A stretch of DNA of 64,000 nucleotides from Mesodorylaimus sp. YZB2_4 (taxonomy: Eukaryota; Nematoda; Enoplea; Dorylaimida; Dorylaimidae): the NCBI GenBank assembly GCA_030248295.1, contig JASANH010000850.1:992001-1056000 (forward strand), given 5' to 3'. Below the pieces are notes generated by a model. That model was not told where the DNA came from, did not search any database, and was given only the letters and a program-made list of their open reading frames with translations. Every line of letters starts with the position of its first letter. The first letter of the stretch is position 1. Shown here piece after piece: positions 57,901-64,000 of this stretch. Made by a program: the position numbers and the translations under genes.

Positions 57901-59705
57901 ACTGAATTCAACAAGGAATTCTGGTTACACGCACAAAATCAGATGTCAGTTTGAACCCGTCGAGTTATACAGGCGAGCAGAATTACACACGTATGCGTGT
58001 CTGCCATCTTATTTTTTCAGAATCAAGGATGTGTTAGAAAACACTTTTGCCCTGGGCCCAGCTCTCATAATCAGCTGATCGTAGGCCAGCGCTGTCCCAC
58101 ATCATAGTGATATGGGCGCCCCAAATTTGGGACATGTACTAGATGATTTCGGAAATGGCCCCCAAGTGTCCTCACTGTTCGGTTACAAGATGGTTGTGGT
58201 TGCTGGACTCTGAAATCCCATTGGTTTTCAGGAATGGTTTGCCATGGGGATCGCTCACGTTGTTGGCAGCTTCTTTTCTTGCCATTGCGGTGGGTCGTCC
58301 CTAAGTCGAAGTCTGGTTCAAGAGCAGCAAGGCAGTAAGAGCCAGGTAAGTCCGCTAATTTTCTGTCGGGGCTGAAAGCAGTCAGTGCCGGTTTTTAGAT
58401 CGCCAGCGTATTCGCTGCTTGTTTGATACTCATCGTCCTTTTGGCTCTGGGACCACTGTTCCGGGATTTGCCTACGGTGAGGTTATGACCGAGTTCAGTC
58501 TTGCTGATTCTAGAAATGCTTGTTTTCTAGTGTGCCTTGGCTGCTATTATCATCGTCAATTTGAAAGGAATGTTTTTGCAATTTCGAAAATTGCCCCCGC
58601 TGTGGAGACAATCGAAAGCTGATTTTGTAAGTATGCTATGATCGATATGTCTTCCATCAAATTGACCAGAACTATTTCAGTTGATTTGGCTCGTATCCTT
58701 TATCGCGGTCGTGTGTCTGGACATTGGACTCGGGTTGATGGTGGCGGTCTTATTCGCCTTGGTGTCCGTGGTATTTCGATCTCAGTGGTATGTCTTCCCG
58801 TTTGATTGTTGATCGTGTGCTATTGCGCTCACTTTTTAGGCCGGACAGCATCTGCCTGGGTCGATTACCGGACACGGAACTGTACAAAGGTGTCAATGCT
58901 TACAAGAATGTAAGGGTTTGGTTGGCTGGAGGAATCAGTGTAAGGGCAGATTTTCTTTAGGCGGTGGAACTGAACGGAATCAAAATTTATCGATTCGATT
59001 CGCATTTATACTTTGCCAACGCTGATTTGTTCAGAAAAGAATTGAATCGACGGACGGGCGTTGATGTGATGCGGGAGAAGGCGAGGAGGAGACAGAAGAT
59101 GACGAAACGAAATCGAGATCCCGCTCAAAGTGATGGAAGCTTGGCCGAGGTGAGCATCCTGAAATTGCAATGGGCCTCGAGGGAACCTCCGTTGTGCGTG
59201 GGCGAGGTAGTTGTCTGCTCTGATAAGGGGTCCCGGGGTGCCTTTTACAAATTAGTCCCTCCCCTTTGCCCATGGCCTTGGAATTTGGTGTGTAAGGAGA
59301 GCAGGTTGAGTGCCAGTGGGAGCATTTATGTGTCCTGTTTAGCTGTGTGGTCTGGACTGCCTTCGTGCCATTGTGATCGATTGCTCGTCATTCCCCTATG
59401 TGGATATGATGGGCTTGGAGGCGTTGAGACAAGTCTACGAAGACTACGCATTTCTTGGAATCCAAGTGGTCCTAGCGTGTGTGAAAGGTGAGCATGCGGC
59501 TGCAGCCTCGTTTGCCAAGTGTGACTGTCTTATTTCCTTTTCAGTCTCAGTGCGACAAATGATGTCGGCGTCGGGTTTCTTCAATCGAGTGCCAAAATCC
59601 GCCCTCTTTCCCTCCGTCCATGACGCGGTATGCGCTTTAACTGTCGCCCAAGCTTCGACACCACCGCCGTCGCCGGTTGAATGCGAGATCGGCAGTCCCG
59701 CGTAA
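54949..59705 (+). CDS. SLC26 family anion transporter (SulP with STAS domain)
   Basis: Multi-pass anion exchanger (sulfate, chloride, bicarbonate or oxalate in relatives), 710 aa. Sixteen exons: 54949-55008, 55083-55308, 55530-55640, 55806-56026, 56092-56259, 56324-56479, 56540-56622, 57240-57387, 58232-58345, 58399-58476, 58531-58626, 58681-58787, 58840-58909, 58961-59149, 59343-59487, 59545-59705. SLC26 signature [20 protein letters not shown] leads into [17 protein letters not shown]; the core continues with VGDIPTG, FSC...[12 protein letters not shown] and [13 protein letters not shown]. The STAS domain begins at [16 protein letters not shown] and carries [20 protein letters not shown] after a basic insert. 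Long introns (7 and 8: 617 and 844 bp) contain a MITE and other repeats. Transported ion cannot be read from sequence. Confidence 0.93.
56717..56922. mobile_element. MITE-like element with ~50-bp terminal inverted repeats in SLC26 intron 7
   Basis: The left end GATATTCAGATTCAGC and the complement of the right end are identical over these 16 bases and stay similar for about 50 bp (GCGTTTT, GGGGG and AATTTT blocks). The interior (~100 bp) is A/T-rich and non-coding. Size and structure fit a miniature inverted-repeat transposable element; no duplication of the target was evident at the borders. Confidence 0.7.
57388..58231. repeat. SLC26 intron 8, repeat-rich
   Basis: This 844-bp intron repeats motifs of itself and of the preceding intron: GGAATTCTGGTTACAC-CACAAAA at ~57199 and ~57917, and TCA-ATCAA-GATGT-TT--GAAAA-ACTT at ~57580 and ~58018. 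Near 57480, GCGGG-CTCGATT-CCCGC forms a perfect tRNA T-arm, but no matching tRNA 5' half precedes it. Confidence 0.45.
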
Positions 59706-60760
59706 GAGCCTCTCACTGGTTTAGTGGTGTCTGTGGTCACTGAAGAGGCGTTTTTTCAGAGTTGCGAGTGAGAAATTTTGAATATAGATTGTAGGATTAG
59801 GTGTTAGGTAAACACTGACCGAATTGTGGACTACAATCAATTGGATGATGATTTGAAGATTTGCACGTCGTTGATGAGAAGCCTGATATTTTGTGACATC
59901 AGAAGAGTATCTCTTTTGTGTGTTGTTGATATTCTCGGGTATTTCTTCTAGTTTTATGCTTGCTTTTTTTGCACACCGATTCGCTTTTAGCTTTTAAAGT
60001 TTTTGGTTTTGCACGATTATATCGATATGTTCTATGGTGTCAATGACATCGATGTTCTTCGAGGTGGGCTTGCTTACTGTAGTTGAATCTGAATCTGAAA
60101 CTACATTCTTCGTGACCTGAACTTCGATTTCTCTTCTTCGTTCCATTTGTTCTTCGCTCGGTCGTCACGGAAGAAGGCTGTGGCGCGGTGCCGAGCTCTG
60201 CTTTCCGTTCTCCTTCCTTTTTTCCTCATGTTTTGCTACTAGAAACTAGTAAACGGAAGGCTTTTGGGTCCCAGCTGAGGGTGCGGGACCAATCGGCTGC
60301 GTCCTCGGGCACGTTACGTAAACATCGCCTTTTAGCACGGGCGCCTGGCAGCCGGGTTGTTATTGCGCGGGCTGATAGGGCACGGCGGCTACTGGCGGTT
60401 GGTCTTGTTCGTGGCCGTGGAAAAAGGTGTAGGCTTTTGTTTTCCATGCTTTTTATAGTTAAGGCATTGGAAGTGAAGGATTATCTTTGCAAGAGATCGG
60501 GATGAGTTTGTGAAGCCTGATGTGTATTCCAGGTTAATGAGATGTGTAGTTCGTATGACATATTCCGACGTAAAATAGCAGCCTAAAACAACCTTTTTGC
60601 AATCGTAGGCAGTGGCTAGGTAGTAGGCGCGAACTGGTACCTGCAAGAAATTTGCAACTTGCAAAAAAGGATTGTTGACTGTTTCACGTTCCTGACTGTG
60701 CTTTGTTTCAGAAGTTTAAATCGTTACCGGAAGAGTGATTGACAAATTCAAACCATAAAA
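59706..60760. other. Intergenic between SLC26 and NDRG genes
   Basis: T-rich sequence with no recognised exons. The open frame at 60188-60505 has no known domain. Confidence 0.4.
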
Positions 60761-63043
60761 ATGGAAGACGTTGAAATGGGAACATTGGATTCGCCGAGTG
60801 CGCAATTGATTCTCAAAGAAACTACTCGGGATTTTTCTGAAGTAAGTCAAAGACTTGTTATGTGTGTGTGCTAATTTTTTAACTTGAATCGAGGGGGAAC
60901 TTTCCGACGTTTCTTCGTGCTGTGAAAAAATGTTGATTGGCGGAATGTCGAGATTTTAGAGGATTTTCGAATGTTTTCGTGCCATTTTCGGTGTTGATTG
61001 ACCAACCTTGTGTGCCATTATCTTAGTGAGTTAGCAGGGCTTGTTATTCATTGAATCCCGGGGTGCACATATAGGATAAATGGTCGCTGCTGACGACCCC
61101 TTATCGTGTCCGTCTGCAAGGAATCGCAGTCTAATGAATTAGCTGTTTTCGTGTTTATGGGCACAAGAGCTTTTTAGCCGACATTTTGGTCGTGTGCGTC
61201 AGAAGTGTGGCCTAGCCTTAATTGGAAATCTTTGCTTAGCCAACTAAAAGCTAACGGGACCTAATCAATAGACTCGCTTGTTTCAATCAACATCGCCAAA
61301 GAAAAAAGTTTTTTTGTGCTTGAAAATGGTTGTATAAGCTAATTTAGAGCGGGGTCTTAGAGAAAAGGAAGCGCGCAGATGGCAAGTGCGTGTCAAAGTT
61401 GTTTTTAGATTTATTGAATTTGTCCAGTGACGCAACTGACTCGTGAGTAATATCCTCCTCATGCCGTTTTTTTGTTGTAGGAAAAAGTGAGGACCAGCTT
61501 TGGCATAGTCAGCGTTTACGTCGTGGGCGATCGGAAACGTCCGGCAATTTTGACATTTCACGATTTGGGTTTGAATGGTGAGATTGGTTTTTATTGCTTT
61601 TAAACGAGCTAACGAACTCTTTGGTTTCAGCCAATTCGTGTTTTCAAAGTTTTTTCCAATTCAGTGAAATGACTATCATCGCTGACAAGTTTTGTGTTTA
61701 TCACGTGAACGCTCCTGGTCAGGAAGAAGATGCGGAACCGTTCCCCGATAAGTAAGTATCGCTTCGACACTTCCATGTTTATGAATCGGAAAGTCATTGG
61801 AATGTTTTCAGTTTACCCTACCCAACGATGGAGGACATGGCGCATCTGGTTGGCACGATCGCCGAACATTTCAAGTAAAAAGTTTTTATATTTGAACAAT
61901 GGTGGTGCGCAGATGTTTGTTTTTTCTAGATTAAAAAGTTTTGTTGGCTTTGGCGTTGGAGCCGGCGCGAATGTACTCTGTCGTTTCGCGGTAAGTGATG
62001 TCAAGGAATTTTTGGTGTTGAGAGAAGTTATCATGGGCTTCGTTTAGTTGAAAAATCCGAAAATGGTGGATGCATTGATTTTGGTCAATTGTACATCTGG
62101 CGCAGCTGGTTGGGTTGAATGGGGATATCAAAAAGTAAGAAAATTTATTGTTGGTTGCGTTTTCTAATTATCTATCCTTCAGGCTAATGTTTATTATCTG
62201 CGCAATCGCGGTATGACAAATCTGACGGTTGATTACTTGATGTGGCATAATTTTGGTCGTAATTTGGACGAATGCAGCCCCGATTTGATTCAATCTTACA
62301 AGCAATACTTCGCTAAATTACCCAATCCCAAGAATTTGGCTCTTTTTGTGGAGTCTTATGTGAGGTGAGGGAAGACGAGTCTTGTATCGAATGGGGAATA
62401 TGTCATTGTGAATTTCAGGCGAACTGATCTGGGACTTCGAAGGGAAGGTCCAACTTTGCTGTAAGTTTTATCTTAAGACTGTCTGGCAGTACACTAGGAG
62501 TAGTTTTTTGTTGGTGTTGAGTCGAGTCGAGGTTGGGAAATCCTGTTTAGACCACCGGTTTTGTCAATCGTTGGTATCGGGTCGGCACATATTAACGAAA
62601 GCGTTGAAATGAACAGCAAGTTGGATCCGACTCGCTCCAATTGGATGAAGGTAAGATTGCGGTATAGAGGGGCGGGGATGGTTATCATTGGGCTCCACAT
62701 TATAGATATCGGACAGCAGTGGCTTGGTGTTGGAAGAGAAACCGGATAAAGTAACGGAAGCGGTATTGTTGTTTTTGCAAGGCCAAGGCCACTGTGAGTT
62801 GGTTGATTTTGTTGAACTTGCCCCGAGTGTAAGGCATGTTTGCTCTTTGCAGTTCCAACTATGAGTCACTTGAAGTGGCGTCAGTCGCGCTCTGGATCGA
62901 TTTGCTCGGTCCGTTCGAATTCAATTTGCGTTCCGGAAGCAGCATCCGTGGTCCAAGAGCAAGAATCGGCTTGCGGGATCAGGGAGACGAAATCGGAGGA
63001 GAAGGTATGCGACGTGGCCGCTACTGCCACCCCGGTCAGTTAA
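60761..63043 (+). CDS. NDRG family protein (N-myc downstream-regulated, alpha/beta-hydrolase fold)
   Basis: Eleven exons encode 370 aa: 60761-60841, 61481-61577, 61631-61751, 61812-61874, 61930-61990, 62048-62134, 62183-62364, 62419-62460, 62551-62650, 62706-62793, 62853-63043. The NDR domain is clear: RPAILTFHDLGLN, VYHVNAPGQEEDAEPFP, YPTMEDMA, LKSFVGFGVGAGANVLCRFA, LILVNCTSGAAGWVEWGYQK, DLIQSYKQYFAKL, KVTEAVLLFLQGQGH. The hydrolase nucleophile position is Gly (GVGAGA), as in all NDRGs, which are considered non-enzymatic stress and differentiation factors. The last exon encodes a Ser/Arg-rich tail (LKWRQSRSGSICSVRSNS), the typical phosphorylated C-terminus. Intron 1 is long (639 bp), a usual place for regulatory sequence. 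Confidence 0.94.
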
Positions 63044-63522
63044 GCAAGCTGAGAAATCGGCGAGTGAATTCACTCTGCCCAGTTTATATTCCATTGTTGT
63101 GCTGTATGCGTTGTACACAAACATAGTTGGCCTGTTCATGTTCTGCAAGTCATATACCTACCTAATGAGGCAGTTTGTATAATGCAAAGTATTAACCTTA
63201 TCGCAAGTCACTCTTTTGCTTGTGGCTCCCGTTGTGTTAGTTGTTAGGGCTCATGTGTCGGACAGGTACGCTTGGACTGATGTGATAGAGTGGAGTGGAA
63301 ATGATTATTTGATTCTGGTTTGAGGCAGCTGACGATGACATGTGAGGAGGGTGATGTCAGGAAACAATGTATTATTTGTACCTACCTGTCGGGCGAGTAA
63401 ACTATGCTTATGCTCTGTGGTGGGATTACATATGCGCTGGTTGAGGTAGCTGAGGCGGGCCTGCTATTTTGCTGTGCAATCTGGAAGTGTAACTGTACGA
63501 GCTTGTACTCGATACAGGAGAA
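63044..63522. other. Intergenic between NDRG and INTS8
   Basis: Same-strand spacer of 479 bp. No additional gene or repeat recognised. Confidence 0.4.
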
Positions 63523-64000
63523 ATGGACGCGTTGAATTTCCTGTTCCAACAACCGACCTTGAACTGGCTGGACTTTTATTTGGAACCGACGAAATTGATT
63601 CCGCATTTGGAACAGAAAAAGCCAGGTGAGCGGGTGGACTCGGGCAAATAAGGAAATAATAACAGGGGTGGACTACAGGCACGCCGGTAATCTGGAAGTG
63701 GAAATGCACGATTCTTTTTCAGAACCGAATGCGGACTTGTTGATTGCTCAGTTCTGCGAACAAGCGAAACTGGAAGATCTGCAGGCAATGGCACCGGACT
63801 TGACAGTCGGTAAGTGGGTTCTGTACATTATTGGTAATAGTCATCGCAGTAGTTTTCGTGCAGAAGACGAAGAGTATCATCGGAAAAAGTCGAAAAAATT
63901 GTGGTGTCTGGCATTGAAAGTGTGTTCGTATCTGAAATGGAATCTGAAGGCCTTGAGGAAGGTGTAAGTACGCTTGAGTGGTGACTGGTGCTGGTGCTCA
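63523..64000 (+). CDS. INTS8: Integrator complex subunit 8, 5' end (partial)
   Basis: First three exons (63523-63625, 63723-63809, 63864-63963) of a gene that continues past the window. About 97 residues are visible: NWLDFYLEPTKLIPHLEQKK, then DLLIAQFCEQAK and LWCLALKVCSYLKWNLKAL. These line up with the N-terminus of INTS8 (WFEFLLEESLLEKHL..., QLIVQFLEQASK, LLALKVAAHLKWDLDIL) in order and spacing. INTS8 is part of the Integrator phosphatase module that recruits PP2A to RNA polymerase II and works in snRNA 3'-end formation and promoter-proximal attenuation. Start chosen at the first ATG giving this frame (MDALNFLFQQ). The call rests on a short N-terminal match, but the pattern is specific. Confidence 0.82.

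Noticed and set aside
1-64000. CRISPR arrays, bacterial promoters, operators or riboswitches
   Set aside because: The window is eukaryotic, with dense spliceosomal introns; no regularly spaced direct repeats of CRISPR type were seen.

Overview
The window is eukaryotic nuclear DNA, most likely from a nematode. Almost every gene is split by introns of about 45-70 bp with GT donors and TTTCAG or TTTTAG acceptors. Two transthyretin-like (TTR) genes and a major sperm protein (MSP) domain gene belong to families essentially restricted to, or expanded in, nematodes. The retained genes (EPG5, Integrator subunit 8, CHCHD7, a mediator of DNA damage checkpoint 1-like protein with both FHA and tandem BRCT domains, FKBP8) hint at a lineage less reduced than Caenorhabditis. 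That placement is inference; no species can be named from the sequence.

Layout. 1-1,272 (minus): 5' part of an organic anion transporter (OATP/SLCO). 3,364-4,650: two TTR genes tail to tail. 5,060-5,716: a tRNA-derived SINE with a visible target-site duplication, then a broken copy of an MSP gene end. 5,929-8,133: MSP-domain gene and a protein tyrosine phosphatase, head to head. 8,134-12,860: gene-poor, with a decayed non-LTR reverse transcriptase and another tRNA-derived repeat. 12,861-14,861: an intronless Cys-rich membrane protein and CHCHD7. 15,095-19,436 (minus): MDC1-like. 20,318-23,033: LRAT-domain protein and FKBP8-like, tail to tail. 24,971-27,827 (minus): TIMM44. 28,760-40,372: EPG5 in 40 exons, with a large foldback element in one intron. 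40,508-45,109 (minus): sepiapterin-reductase-like SDR, CCT3 and a small hypothetical gene, possibly co-transcribed. 45,746-46,647: single-pass membrane protein. 48,972-51,565 (minus): PP1-like phosphatase with a SINE in its long intron. 53,453-54,517: RMD1. 54,949-59,705: SLC26 anion transporter. 60,761-63,043: NDRG family. 63,523-64,000: 5' end of INTS8.

Gene models were spliced by hand. In each complete multi-exon model the exon lengths sum to a multiple of three and the reading frame carries across every junction. Most genes are housekeeping: mitochondrial import and biogenesis (TIMM44, CHCHD7), protein folding (CCT3, FKBP8), autophagy (EPG5), DNA damage (MDC1-like) and transcription (INTS8). 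The MSP, tyrosine phosphatase and PP1 genes resemble the sperm-expressed families of nematodes, which suggests but does not prove a small sperm-gene neighbourhood. Repeats sit mainly between genes and in the few long introns.
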